From Plasmopara viticola (lineage: Eukaryota; Oomycota; Peronosporomycetes; Peronosporales; Peronosporaceae): a DNA stretch of 64,000 nt. A program made the position numbers and the translations under genes. Below the pieces are notes generated by a model that saw only the letters and a list, made by a program, of their open reading frames with translations, was not told the origin of the DNA and did no database searches. Within the stretch, counting starts at the first letter, position 1. Every line of letters starts with the position of its first letter. Positions 1-11,347 of the stretch are shown piece after piece. The stretch covers positions 124,001-188,000 of the forward strand of contig MBPM02000020.1 in NCBI GenBank assembly GCA_001695595.3. The letters are read 5' to 3'.

Positions 1-1191
1 CTTACGTTTGCATTGTTGAGTTGCTGCACGATCACAGACCCGTCTTGGCTGTTAATCTAGACACGCACGGACGCAATCGAGTAAGCGTATAATCATTCTT
101 CCATAGCGTCGAGGTACTCTACGGCCACAGATGCGTTCTGTCTCTCAATCAAGACAGGCACAGACGCAATCAGACTCAACTAAGCGTATAAGCTTTTTTC
201 TGAGATGCCGAGACGCTGCACGGCCACAGATAAGTACTTTCTATCTTTCAAGACTCGAATCGACGCAATAGAGCCACATCCAAGCATTTGTCATACTTTG
301 ATGCGTCGAGTTGCTGTACGGTCACAGTACGTCTTGGCTATCAATCTAGACATGCACGGACGCAATCGAGCCGCAACTAGAGAGTAGAATCATTCTTCCA
401 TAGCCCGAGGCACTGTACGGCCACAGATGGGTTCTGTCTCTCAATCGAGACGTGCACGGACGCAATCGAGACTCAACTTGGCGTATAATCACTCTTTTGA
501 TGTACCAAGACGCTGCACGGCCATAGATACGTCCTTTCATCTTTCAAGACTCGTACCGACGCAAAAAGCCACAACTAAACCTTTCTTACTTTGAGCGTTG
601 GTTGCTGCACGGCACAGATACGTCTTGGCTATCAATCTAGACATGCACGGACGCAATCGAGCCGCAACTAAGAGAGTAGAACCATTCTTCCATAGCCCGA
701 GGCACTGTACGGCCACAGATGGTTCTGTCTCTCAATCGAGACGTGCACGGACGCAATCGAGACTCAACTTGGCGTATGATCACTCTTTTGAAGTACCAAG
801 ACGCTGCACGGCCATAGATACGTTCTTTCTATCTTTCAAGACTCGTACCGACGCAATAAAGCAACATCTAAACTTTTCTACACTTTGAATCGTTGAGTTG
901 CTGCACGGTCATAGATACGTCTTGGCTATCAATCTAGACAAACATGGACGCAATCGAGCCGCAACTAAGCGTATAATTATTCTTCCATAGCGCCGAGGCA
1001 CTCTACGGCCACAGATGCGTTCTGTCTCTCAATCAAGACAGGCACAGACGCAATCGAGAATCAACTTAGTGTATAAGCTTTCTTTTGAAATGCCGAGACG
1101 CTGCTCGGCCACAAATAAGTACTTTTTATCTTTCAAGACTCGAACCGACGCAATACAGCCACAACTAAGCCTTTAATCTTACGTTTGCATT
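1..1191 (+). repeat. HOR unit U1 (T1-T2-T3-T4, short by indels)
   Basis: Bases 1-14 are the tail of a preceding C4, so the array continues to the left. From 15 the unit is 1177 bp, about 18 bp short. Near 80 the A1 monomer lacks about 9 bases (GAGTAAGCG where others have a CCGCAACT stretch), and several single bases are missing (CACAGTACG near 323; CGGCACAG near 610). Confidence 0.88.
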
Positions 1192-2384
1192 GTTGAGTTG
1201 CTGCACGATCACAGACCCGTCTTAGCTGTTAATATAGACACGCACGGACGCAATCGAGCCGCAACTAAGCGTATAATCATTCTTCCATAGCGTCGAGGTA
1301 CCCTACGCCACAGATGCGTTCTGTCTCTCAATCAAGACAGGCACAGACGCAATCAAGACTCAACTAAGCGTATAAGCTTTCTTCTGAGATGCCGAGACGC
1401 TGCACGTTCACAGATAAGTACTTTCTATCTTTCAAGACTCGAATCGACGCAATAGAGCCACATCCAAGCATTTGTCATACTTTTGATGCGTCGAGTTGCT
1501 GTACGGTCACAGGTACGTCTTGGCTATCAATCTAGACATGCACGGACGCAATCGAGCCGCAACTAGAGAGTAGAATCATTCTTCCATAGCCCCGAGGCAC
1601 TGTACGGCCACAGATGGTTCTGTCTCTCAATCGAGACGTGCGCGGACGCAATCGAGACTCAACTTGGCGTATAATCACTCTTTTGATGTACCAAGACGCT
1701 GCACGGCCATAGATACAACCTTTCAATCTTTCACGACTCGTACCTACGCAAAAAAGCCACAACTAAACCTTTAATCTTACGTTTGAAGCGTTGGGTTGCT
1801 GCACGGCACAGATACGTCTTGGCTATCAATCTAGACATGCACGGACGCAATCGAGCCGCAACTAAAGAGTAGAACCATTCTTCCATAGCCTCGAGGCACT
1901 GTACGGCCACAGATGGTTCTGTCTCTCAATCGAGACGTGCACGGACGCAATCGAGACTCAACTTCGCGTATGATCACTCTTTTGAAGTACCAAGACGCTG
2001 CACGGCCATAGATACGTTCTTTCTATCTTTCAAGACTCGTACCGACGCAATAAAGCAACATCTAAACTTTTTTACACTTTGAATCGTTGAGTTGCTGCAC
2101 GGTCATAGATACGTCTTGGCCATCAATCCAGGCATACATGGACGCAATCGAGCCGCAACTAAGCGTATAATCATTCTTCCGTAGCGCCGAGGCACTCTAC
2201 GGCCACAGATGCGTTCTGTCTCTCAATCAAGACAGGCACAGACGCAATCGAGAATCAATTAGTGTATAAGCTTTCTTTTGAAATGCCGAGACGCTGCTCG
2301 GCCACAAATAAGTACTTTTTATCTTTCAAGACTCGAACCGACGCAATACAGCCACAACTAAGCCTTGAATCTTACGTTTGCATC
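1192..2384 (+). repeat. HOR unit U2 (complete T1-T4)
   Basis: 1193 bp with all 12 monomers in order. It has a private CTACGCCACAG deletion in B1 near 1308 and a GTGCGCGGACG variant in B2 near 1638. Confidence 0.9.
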
Positions 2385-3579
2385 GTTGAGTTGCTGCACG
2401 ATCACAGACCCGTCTTGGCTGTTAATCTAGACACGCACGGACGCAATCGAGCCGCAACTAAGCGTATAATCATTCTTCCATAGCGCCGAGGCACTCTACG
2501 GCCACAGATGCGTTCTGTCTCTCAATCAAGACAGGCACAGACGCAATCAAGACTCAACTAAGCGTATAAGCTTTCTTCTGAGATGCCGAGACGCTGCACG
2601 TTCACAGATAAGTACTTTCTATCTTTCAAGACTCGAATCGACGCAATAGAGCCACATCCAAGCATTTGTCATACTTTTGATGCGTCGAGTTGCTGTACGG
2701 TCACAGGTACGTCTTGGCTATCAATCTAGACATGCACGGACGCAATCGAGCCGCAACTAGAGAGTAGAATCATTCTTCCATAGCCCCGAGGCACTGTACG
2801 GCCACAGATGCGTTCTGTCTCTCAATCGAGACGTGCACGGACGCAATCGAGACTCAACTTGGCGTATAATCACTCTTTTGATGTCCCAGACGGTGCACGG
2901 CCATAGATACGTCCTTTCAATCTTTCAAGACTCGTACCTACGCAAAAAAGCCACAACTAAACCTTTAATCTTACGTTTGAAGCGTTGGGTTGCTGCACGG
3001 CCACAGATACGTCTTGGCTATCAATCTAGACATGCACGGACGCAATCGAGCCGCAACTAAAGAGTAGAACCATTCTTCCATAGCCTCGAGGCACTGTACG
3101 GCCACAGATGGTTCTGTCTCTCAATCGAGACGTGCACGGACGCAATCGAGACTCAACTTGGCGTATGATCACTCTTTTGAAGTACCAAGACGCTGCACGG
3201 CCATAGATACGTTCTTTCTATCTTTCAAGACTCGTACCGACGCAATAAAGCAACATCTAAACTTTTTTACACTTTGAATCGTTGAGTTGCTGCACGGTCA
3301 TAGATACGTCTTGGCTATCAATCTAGACATACATGGACGCAATCGAGCCGCAACTAAGCGTATAATTATTCTTCCATAGCGCCGAGGCACTCTACGGCCA
3401 CAGATGCGTTCTGTCTCTCAATCAAGACAGGCACAGACGCAATCGAGAATCAACTTAGTGTATAAGCTTTCTTTTGAAATGCCGAGACGCTGCTCGGCCA
3501 AAAAAAGTACTTTTTATCTTTCAAGAATCGAACCGACGCAATACAGCCACAACTAAGCCTTTAATCTTACGTTTGCATT
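2385..3579 (+). repeat. HOR unit U3 (complete T1-T4)
   Basis: 1195 bp. B2/C2 carries GTCCCAGACGGTGCACGG near 2883, a variant also present in U5, so variants are shared between non-adjacent units. C4 reads CCAAAAAAAGTAC near 3498 where most copies have a CCACAAATAAG form. Confidence 0.9.
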
Positions 3580-4774
3580 GTTGAGTTGCTGCACGATCAC
3601 AGACCCGTCTTGGCTGTTAATCTAGACACGCACGGACGCAATCGAGTCCGCAACTAAGCGTATAATCATTCTTCCATAGCGTCGAGGTACTCTACGGCCA
3701 CAGATGCGTTCTGTCTCTCAATCAAGACAGGCACAGACGCAATCAAGACTCAACTAAGCGTATAAGCTTTCTTCTGAGATGCCGAGACGCTGCACGTTCA
3801 CAGATAAGTACTTTCTATCTTTCAAGACTCGAATCGACGCAATAGAGCCACATCCAAGCATTTGTCATACTTTTGATGCGTCGAGTTGCTGTACGGTCAC
3901 AGGTACGTCTTGGCTATCAATCTAGACATGCACGGACGCAATCGAGCCGCAACTAGAGAGTAGAATCATTCTTCCATAGCCCGAGGCACTGTACGGCCAC
4001 AGATGCGTTCTGTCTCTCAATCGAGACGTGCACGGACGCAATCGAGTCTCAACTTGGCGTATAATCACTCTTTTGATGTCCAAGACGCTGCACGGCCATA
4101 GATACGTCCTTTCAATCTTTCAAGACTCGTACCGACGCAAAAAAGCCACAACTAAACCTTTAATCTTACATTTGAAGCGTTGGGTTGCTGCACGGCCACA
4201 GATACGTTTTGGCTATCAATCTAGACATGCACGGACGCAATCGAGCCGCAACTAAAGAGTAGAACCATTCTTCCATAGCCTCGAGGCACTGTACGGCTAC
4301 AGATGGTTCTGTCTCTCAATCGAGACGTGCACGGACGCAATCGAGACTCAACTTGGCGTATGATCACTCTTTTGAAGTACCAAGACGCTGCACGGCCATA
4401 GATACGTTCTTTCTATCTTTCAAGACTCGTACCGACGCAATAAAGCAACATCTAAACTTTTTTACACTTTGAATCGTTGAGTTGCTGCACGGTCATAGAT
4501 ACGTCTTGGCTATCAATCTAGACATACATGGACGCAATCGAGCCGCAACTAAGCGTATAATTATTCTTCCATAGCGCCGAGGCACTCTACGGCCACAGAT
4601 GCGTTCTGTCTCTCAATCAAGACAGGCACAGACGCAATCGAGAATCAACTTAGTGTATAAGCTTTCTTTTGAAATGCCGAGACGCTGCTCGGCCACAAAA
4701 AGTACTTTTTATCTTTCAAGACTCGAACCGACGCAATACAGCCACAACTAAGCCTTTAATCTTACGTTTGCATC
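3580..4774 (+). repeat. HOR unit U4 (complete T1-T4)
   Basis: 1195 bp. The A1 core has GAGTCCGCAAC (one extra base) near 3647. C4 has CCACAAAAAGTAC near 4693. Confidence 0.9.
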
Positions 4775-4874
4775 GTTGAGTTGCTGCACGATCACAGACC
4801 CGTCTTGGCTGTTAATCTAGACACGCACGGACGCAATCGAGTCGCAACTAAGCGTATAATCATTCTTCCATAGC
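4775..4874 (+). repeat. Monomer type A (reference copy)
   Basis: This is a 100-bp monomer beginning GTTGAGTTGCTGCACG. It carries the palindrome TCTAGA in the middle, which recurs in most A copies, followed by the CACGGACGCAATCGAG core and GCGTATAATCATTCTTCC near the end. This copy is the A1 subtype, recognised by CACGATCACAGACCCG and GGCTGTTAATC, and it marks the start of each Region I HOR unit. Confidence 0.93.
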
Positions 4875-4974
4875 GTCGAGGTACTCTACGGCCACAGATG
4901 CGTTCTGTCTCTCAATCAAGACAGGCACAGACGCAATCAAGACTCAACTAAGCGTATAAGCTTTCTTCTGAGAT
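4875..4974 (+). repeat. Monomer type B (reference copy)
   Basis: This 100-bp monomer aligns without gaps to A over most of its length, at roughly 70% identity by eye. B is recognised by CACTCTACGGCCACAGATGC (here the GTACTC variant), TTCTGTCTCTCAATC and an end in CTTTTGAAGTAC (here CTTCTGAGAT). Most B copies hold a perfect short inverted repeat, GTCTC/GAGAC. This B1 copy has AAGAC instead, so the stem is imperfect. Confidence 0.93.
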
Positions 4975-5073
4975 GCCGAGACGCTGCACGTTCACAGATA
5001 AGTACTTTCTATCTTTCAAGACTCGAATCGACGCAATAGAGCCACATCCAAGCATTTGTCATACTTTTGATGC
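4975..5073 (+). repeat. Monomer type C (reference copy)
   Basis: This 99-bp monomer is the most diverged of the three types. It is recognised by GAGACGCTGCACG (or AAGACGCTGCACGG), TATCTTTCAAGACTCGAA, GACGCAATAGAGCCACA and a T-rich tail before the next A. The half corresponding to the A/B core keeps GACGCAAT but loses the flanking identity. The trimer total is 100+100+99 = 299 bp, not a multiple of three, so any open frame shifts at each turn. Confidence 0.93.
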
Positions 5074-5372
5074 GTCGAGTTGCTGTACGGTCACAGGTAC
5101 GTCTTGGCTATCAATCTAGACATGCACGGACGCAATCGAGCCGCAACTAGAGAGTAGAATCATTCTTCCATAGCCCCGAGGCACTGTACGGCCACAGATG
5201 CGTTCTGTCTCTCAATCGAGACGTGCACGGACGCAATCGAGACTCAACTTGGCGTATAATCACTCTTTTGATGTCCCAGACGGTGCACGGCCATAGATAC
5301 GTCCTTTCAATCTTTCAAGACTCGTACCGACGCAAAAAAGCCACAACTAAACCTTTATCTTACGTTTGAAGC
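5074..5372 (+). repeat. Trimer T2 of the Region I HOR (reference copy)
   Basis: 299 bp. Diagnostic variants are A2 (GTCGAGTTGCTGTACGG; CACAGGTACG; CAACTAGAGAGTAG), B2 (GCACTGTACGG; GAGACGTGCACGG; CTTTTGATGT) and C2 (GGCCATAGATACGTCC; CGTACCGACGCAAAAAAGCC). Confidence 0.9.
5121..5140 (+). other. Most conserved monomer core (reference copy in A2)
   Basis: GCACGGACGCAATCGAG is shared by A and B almost without change, and C keeps GACGCAAT at the same place. It is flanked by the most variable parts of the monomer. It is also where the A/B chimeras switch. A binding site for a satellite-binding protein would give such conservation, but exchange itself could too. It does not fit the CENP-B box pattern. 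Confidence 0.55.
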
Positions 5373-5670
5373 GTTGGGTTGCTGCACGGCCACAGATACG
5401 TTTTGGCTATCAATCTAGACATGCATGGACGCAATCGAGCCGCAACTAAAGAGTAGAACCATTCTTCCATAGCCTCGAGGCACTGTACGGCTACAGATGG
5501 GTTCTGTCTCTCAATCGAGACGTGCACGGACGCAATCGAGACTCAACTTGGCGTATGATCACTCTTTTGAAGTACCAAGACGCTGCACGGCCATAGATAC
5601 GTTCTTTCTATCTTTCAAGACTCGTACCGACGCAATAAAGCAACATCTAAACTTTTTTACACTTTGAATC
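5373..5670 (+). repeat. Trimer T3 of the Region I HOR (reference copy)
   Basis: 298 bp. Diagnostic variants are A3 (GTTGGGTTGCTGCACGG; CTAAAGAGTAGAACC), B3 (TAGCCTCGAGGCACTG; GATGGGTTCTGTC or GATGGTTCTG; GGCGTATGATC) and C3 (CCATAGATACGTTC; CAATAAAGCAACATC). Confidence 0.9.
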
Positions 5671-5969
5671 GTTGAGTTGCTGCACGGTCATAGATACGTC
5701 TTGGCTATCAATCTAGACATACATGGACGCAATCGAGCCGCAACTAAGCGTATAATATTCTTCCATAGCGCCGAGGCACTCTACGGCCACAGATGCGTTC
5801 TGTCTCTCAATCAAGACAGGCACAGACGCAATCGAGAATCAACTTAGTGTATAAGCTTTCTTTTGAAATGCCGAGACGCTGCTCGGCCACAAAAAAGTAC
5901 TTTTTATCTTTCAAGAATCGAACCGACGCAATACAGCCACAACTAAGCCTTTAATCTTACGTTTGCATT
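5671..5969 (+). repeat. Trimer T4 of the Region I HOR (reference copy)
   Basis: 299 bp. Diagnostic variants are A4 (CACGGTCATAGATACG; GACATACATGGACGC), B4 (AGACAGGCACAGACGC; GAGAATCAACTTAGTG) and C4 (CGCTGCTCGGCCACAAA; CAATACAGCCACAAC; ACGTTTGCAT leading into the next A1). Confidence 0.9.
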
Positions 5970-7169
5970 GTTGAGTTGCTGCACGATCACAGACCCGTCT
6001 TGGCTGTTAATCTAGACACGCACGGACGCAATCGAGTCGCAACTAAGCGTATAATCATTCTTCCATAGCGTCGAGGTACTCTACGGCCACAGATGCGTTC
6101 TGTCTCTCAATCAAGACAGGCACAGACGCAATCAAGACTCAACTAAGCGTATAAGCTTTCTTCTGAGATGCCGAGACGCTGCACGTTCACAGATAAGTAC
6201 TTTCTATCTTTCAAGACTCGAATCGACGCAATAGAGCCACATCCAAGCATTTGTCATACTTTTGATGCGTCGAGTTGCTGTACGGTCACAGGTACGTCTT
6301 GGCTATCAATCTAGACATGCACGGACGCAATCGAGCCGCAACTAGAGAGTAGAATCATTCTTCATAGCCCCGAGGCACTGTACGGCCACAGATGCGTTCT
6401 GTCTCTCAATCGAGACGTGCACGGACGCAATCGAGACTCAACTTGGCGTATAATCACTCTTTTGATGTACCAAGACGCTGCACGGCCATAGATACGTCCT
6501 TTCAATCTTTCAAGACTCGTACCGACGCAAAAAAGCCACAACTAAACCTTTAATCTTACGTTTGAAGCGTTGGGTTGCTGCACGGCCACAGATACGTTTT
6601 GGCTATCAATCTAGACATGCACGGACGCAATCGAGCCGCAACTAAAGAGTAGAACCATTCTTCCATAGCCTCGAGGCACTGTACGGCCACAGATGGTTCT
6701 GTCTCTCAATCGAGACGTGCACGGACGCAATCGAGACTCAACTTGGCGTATGATCACTCTTTTGAAGTACCAAGACGCTGCACGGCCATAGATACGTCTT
6801 TCTATCTTTCAAGACTCGTACCGACGCAATAAAGCAACACCTAAACGTTTTTACACTTTGAATCGTTGAGTTGCTGCACGGTCATAGATACGTCTTGGCC
6901 ATCAATCTAGACATACATGGACGCAATCGAGCCGCAACTAAGCGTATAATCATTCTTCCGTAGCGCCGAGGTACTCTACGGCCACAGATGAGATGCGTTC
7001 TGTCTCTCAATCAAGACAGGCACAGACGCAATCGAGAATCAATTTAGTGTATAAGCTTTCTTTTGAAATGCCGAGACGCTGCTCGGCCACAAATAAGTAC
7101 TTTTTATCTTTCAAGACTCGAACCGACGCAATATAGCCACAACAAAGCCTTGAATCTTACGTTTGCATC
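5970..7169 (+). repeat. HOR unit U6 (complete T1-T4, 5-bp duplication)
   Basis: 1200 bp. The extra length is a 5-bp tandem duplication, CAGATGAGATGCG, in B4 near 6986. T4 differs from U2-U5 in its A monomer (CTTGGCCATCAATC, TTCCGTAGC), a T4 variant that recurs in U13 and U21. Confidence 0.9.
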
Positions 7170-7767
7170 GTTGAGTTGCTGCACGATCGAAGACCCGTCT
7201 TCGCTGAAAATCTAGACACGCACGGACGCAATCGAGCCGCAACTAAGCGTATAATCATTCTTCCATAGCGTCGAGGTACTCTACGGCCACAGATGCGTTC
7301 TGTCTCTCAATTTAGACAGGCACAAACGCAATCAAGACTCAACTAAGCGTATAAGCTTTTTTCTGAGATGCCGAGACGCTGCACGTTCACAGATAAGTAC
7401 TTTCTATCTTTCAAGACTCGAATCGACGCAATAGAGCCACATCCAAGCATTTGTCATACTTTTGATGCGTCGAGTTGCTGTACGGTCACAGGTACGTCTT
7501 GGCTATCAATCTAGACATGCACGGACGCAATCGAGCCGCAACTAAAGAGTAGAACCATTCTTCCATAGCCCCGAGGCACTCTACGGCCACAGATGCGTTC
7601 TGTCTCTCAATCAAGACAGGCACAGACGCAATCGAGAATCAATTTAGTGTATAAGCTTTCTTTTGAAAGCCGAGACGCTGCTCGGCCACAAATAAGTACT
7701 TTTTATCTTTCAAGACTCGAACCGACGCAATACAGCCACAACAAGCCTTAAATCTTACGTTTGCATT
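7170..7767 (+). repeat. HOR unit U7, truncated to two trimers (T1 + A2/B4/C4)
   Basis: 598 bp. T1 is followed at 7469 by an A2 monomer (GCTGTACGGTCACAGG), but the next monomers are B4 (AGACAGGCACAGACGC; GAGAATCAATTTAGTG) and C4. Everything from B2 to A4 is missing. This is an in-register loss of two trimers, with the switch point inside or at the end of the A monomer. The A tail reads CTAAAGAGTAGAACC, which is T3-like. Confidence 0.88.
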
Positions 7768-8963
7768 GTTGAGTTGCTGCACGATCACAGACCCGTCTTG
7801 GCTGTTAATCTAGACACGCACGGACGCAATCGAGCCGCAACTAAGCGTATAATCATTCTTCCATAGCGTCGAGGTACCCTACGCCACAGATGCGTTCTGT
7901 CTCTCAATCAAGACAGGCACAGACGCAATCAAGACTCAACTAAGCGTATAAGCTTTCTTCTGAGATGCCGAGACGCTGCACGTTCACAGATAAGTACTTT
8001 CTATCTTTCAAGACTCGAATCGACGCAATAGAGCCACATCCAAGCATTTGTCATACTTTTGATGCGTCGAGTTGCTGTACGGTCACAGGTACGTCTTGGC
8101 TATCAATCTAGACATGCACGGACGCAATCGAGCCGCAACTAGAGTGTAGAATCATTCTTCCATAGCCCCGAGGCACTGTACGGCCACAGATGCGTTCTGT
8201 CTCTCAATCGAGACGTGCACGGACGCAATCGAGACTCAACTTGGCGTATAATCACTCTTTTGATGTACCAAGACGCTGCACGGCCATAGATACGTCCTTT
8301 CAATCTTTCAAGACTCGTACCGACGCAAAAAGCCACAACTAAACCTTTAATCTTACATTTGAAGCGTTGGGTTGCTGCACGGCCACAGATACGTTTTGGC
8401 TATCAATCTAGACATGCACGGACGCAATCGAGCCGCAACTAAAGAGTAGAACCATTCTTCCATAGCCTCGAGGCACTGTACGGCTACAGATGGGTTCTGT
8501 CTCTCAATCGAGACGTGCACGGACGCAATCGAGACTCAACTTGGCGTATGATCACTCTTTTGAAGTACCAAGACGCTGCACGGCCATAGATACGTTCTTT
8601 CTATCTTTCAAGACTCGTACCGACGCAATAAAGCAACATCTAAACTTTTTTACACTTTGAATCGTTGAGTTGCTGCACGGTCATAGATACGTCTTGGCTA
8701 TCAATCTAGACATACATGGACGCAATCGAGCCGCAACTAAGCGTATAATTATTCTTCCATAGCGCCGAGGCACTCTACGGCCACAGATGCGTTCTGTCTC
8801 TCAATCAAGACAGGCACAGACGCAATCGAGAATCAACTTAGTGTATAAGCTTTCTTTTGAAATGCCGAGACGCTGCTCGGCCACAAATAAGTACTTTTTA
8901 TCTTTCAAGACTCGAACCGACGCAATACAGCCACAACTAAGCCTTTAATCTTACGTTTGCATT
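7768..8963 (+). repeat. HOR unit U8 (complete T1-T4)
   Basis: 1196 bp. It shares the CTACGCCACAG deletion with U2 (near 7888), so the two probably descend from one copy. A2 has AGAGTGTAGAATC. Confidence 0.9.
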
Positions 8964-9853
8964 GTTGAGTTGCTGCACGATCACAGACCCGTCTTGGTTG
9001 TTAATCTAGACACGCACGGACGCAATCGAGTCGCAACTAAGCGTATAATCATTCTTCCATAGCGCCATGGCACTCTACGGCCACAGATGCATTCTGTCTC
9101 TTAATCAAGACATGCTCAGACGCAATCGAAACTCAACTTAGCGAATAAGCTATCTTTTGAAATGCCGAGACGCTGCACGGCCACAGATAAGTACTTTCTA
9201 TCTTTCAAGACTCGAATCGACGCAATAGAGCCACATCCAAGCATTTGTCATACTTTGATGCGTCGAGTTGCTGTACGGTCACAGGTACGTCTTGGCTATC
9301 AATCTAGACATGCACGGACGCAATCGAGCCGCAACTAAAGAGTAAAACCATTCTTCCATAGCCCCGAGGCACTGTACGGCCACAGATGGGTTCTGTCTCG
9401 CAATCGAGACGTGCACGGACGCAATCGAGACTCAACTTAGTGTATAATCACTCTTCTGAAGTACCAAGACGCTGCACGGCCATAGATACGTTCTTTCTAT
9501 CTTTTAAGACTCGTACCGACGCAATAAAGCAACATCTAAACTTTTTTACACTTTAAATTGTTGAGTTGCTGCACGGTCATAGATACGTCTTGGCTATCAA
9601 TCCAGACATACATGGACGCAATCGAGCCGCAAGTAAATAGTAGAATTATTCTTCCATAGCGCCGAGGCACTCTACGGCCACAGATGCGTTCTGTCTCTCA
9701 ATCAAGACAGGCACAGACGCAATCAATTTAGTGTATAAGCTTTCTTTTGAAATGCCGAGACGCTGCTCGGCCACAACTAAGTACTTTTTATCTTTCATGA
9801 CTCGAACCGACGCAATACAGCCACAACAAAGCCTTAAACCTTACGTTTGCATC
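8964..9853 (+). repeat. HOR unit U9, three trimers (T1b, A2/B3/C3, T4)
   Basis: 890 bp. This is the first appearance of T1b (GCCATGGCACTC near 9063; GACATGCTCAGACGC; GCGAATAAGCTATC). T2 and T3 are merged into one trimer with an A2 start and B3/C3 body. T4 has an A4 tail of GCAAGTAAATAGTAG. Confidence 0.87.
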
Positions 9854-11347
9854 GTTGAGTTGCTGCACGATCACAGACCCGTCTTGGCTGTTAATCTAGA
9901 CACGAACGGACGCAATCGAGCCGCAACTAAGCGTATAATCATTCTTCCATAGCGCCGAGGCACTCTACGGCCACAGATGCGTTCTGTCTCTCAATCAAGA
10001 CAGGCACAGACGCAATCGAGAATCAATTTAGTGTATAAGCTTTCTTTTGAAATGCCGAGACGCTGCTCTGCCACAGATAAGTACTTTTTTTCTTTCAAGA
10101 CTCGAATCGACGAAAAAGAGGCACATCCTAGCATTTGTCACACTTTTGAAGCGTCGAGTTGTTGTACGGTCACAGATACGTCTTGTCTATCAATCTAGAC
10201 ATGCACGGACGCGATCGAGTCGCAACTAGAGAGCAGAATCATTCTTCCATAGCCCAAGGCACTGTACGGCCACAGATGCGTTCTGTCTCTCAATCGAGAC
10301 GTGCACGGACGCAATCGAGACTCAACTTGGCGTATAATCACTCTTTTGATGTCCCAGACGCTGCACGGCCATAGATACGTCCTTTCAATCTTTCAAGACT
10401 CGTACCGACGAAATAAAGCCACAACTAAACCTTTAATCTTACGTTTAAGCGTTGGGTTGCTGCACGGCCACAGATACGTTTGGCTATCAATCTAGACATG
10501 CACGGACGCAATCGAGCCGCAACTAAAGAGTAGAACCATTCTTCCATAGCCCCGAGGCACTGTACGGCCACAGATGCGTTCTGTCTCTCAATCGAGACGT
10601 GCACGGACGCAATCGAGACTCAACTTGGCGTATAATCACTCTTTTGATGTACCAAGACGCTGCACGGCCATAGATACGTCCTTTCAATCTTTCAAGACTC
10701 GTACCAACGCAAAAAAGCCACAACTAAACCTTTAATCTTACGTTTGAAGCGTTGGGTTGCTGCACGGCCACAGATACGTCTTGGCTATCAATCTAGACAT
10801 GCACGGACGCAATCGAGCCGCAACTAAAGAGTAGAACCATTCTTCCATAGCCTCGAGGCACCGTATGGCCACAGATGGGTTCTGTCTCTCAATCGAGACG
10901 TGCACGGACGCAATCGAGACTCAACTTGGCGTATGATCACTCTTTTGAAGTACCAAGACGCTGCACGGCCATAGATACGCTCTTTCTATCTTTCAAGACT
11001 CGTACCGACGCAATAATGCAACATCTAAACTTTTTTACACTTTAAATCGTTGAGTTGCTGCACGGTCATAGAAACGTCTTGGCTATCAATCCAGACATAC
11101 ATGGACGCAATCGAGCCGCAAGTAAATAGTAGAATCATTCTTCCATAGCGCCGAGGCACTCTACGGCCACAGATGCGTTCTGTCTCTCAATCAAGACAGG
11201 CACAGACGCAATCGAGAATCAATTTAGTGTATAAGCTTTCTTTTGAAATGCCGAGACGCTGCTCGGCCACAAATAAGTACTTTTTAGCTTTCAGACTCGA
11301 ACCGACGCAATACAGCCACAACAAGCCTTAAGCCTTACGTTTGCATC
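9854..11347 (+). repeat. HOR unit U10, five trimers (A1-B4-C5 start)
   Basis: 1494 bp. The first trimer joins A1 to B4 and to a distinctive C5 (GCTGCTCTGCCACAG; TTTTTTTCTTTC; GACGAAAAAGAGGCACATCC). Next come an A2 variant (GTTGTTGTACGG; TTGTCTATCAATC; GCGATCGAGTCGC) with T2-like B/C, a trimer with an A3 start and B2/C2, a T3 and a T4. Confidence 0.85.

Larger units (their letters stand above)
4775..5073 (+). repeat. Trimer T1 of the Region I HOR (reference copy)
   Basis: 299 bp. Diagnostic variants are A1 (CACGATCACAGACCCG), B1 (GAGGTACTCTACGG; AGACAGGCACAGACGC; GCAATCAAGACTC) and C1 (CTGCACGTTCACAGATAAG; CACATCCAAGCATTTGTC). A second version, T1b, has GCCATGGCACTCTACGG, GATGCATTCTGTCTCTTAATC and GCGAATAAGCTATC. 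Confidence 0.9.
4775..5969 (+). repeat. HOR unit U5 (complete T1-T4, used as reference)
   Basis: 1195 bp = 299+299+298+299. The trimer boundaries given in the T1-T4 entries are taken from this unit. Confidence 0.92.

Noticed and set aside
4850..4860. GCGTATAAT as a bacterial -10 box or a TATA box in every A and B monomer
   Set aside because: It is simply part of the monomer consensus, with no gene downstream and no consistent second promoter element. Chance occurrence in an AT-rich part is sufficient.
5084..5129. Origin of the 100-bp monomer from an older ~50-bp dimer, because TGCACGG (or TGTACGG) occurs twice per monomer
   Set aside because: The two occurrences are only 39 bp apart (61 bp the other way) and the similarity stops after about 7-10 bases, so there is no good evidence for half-units.
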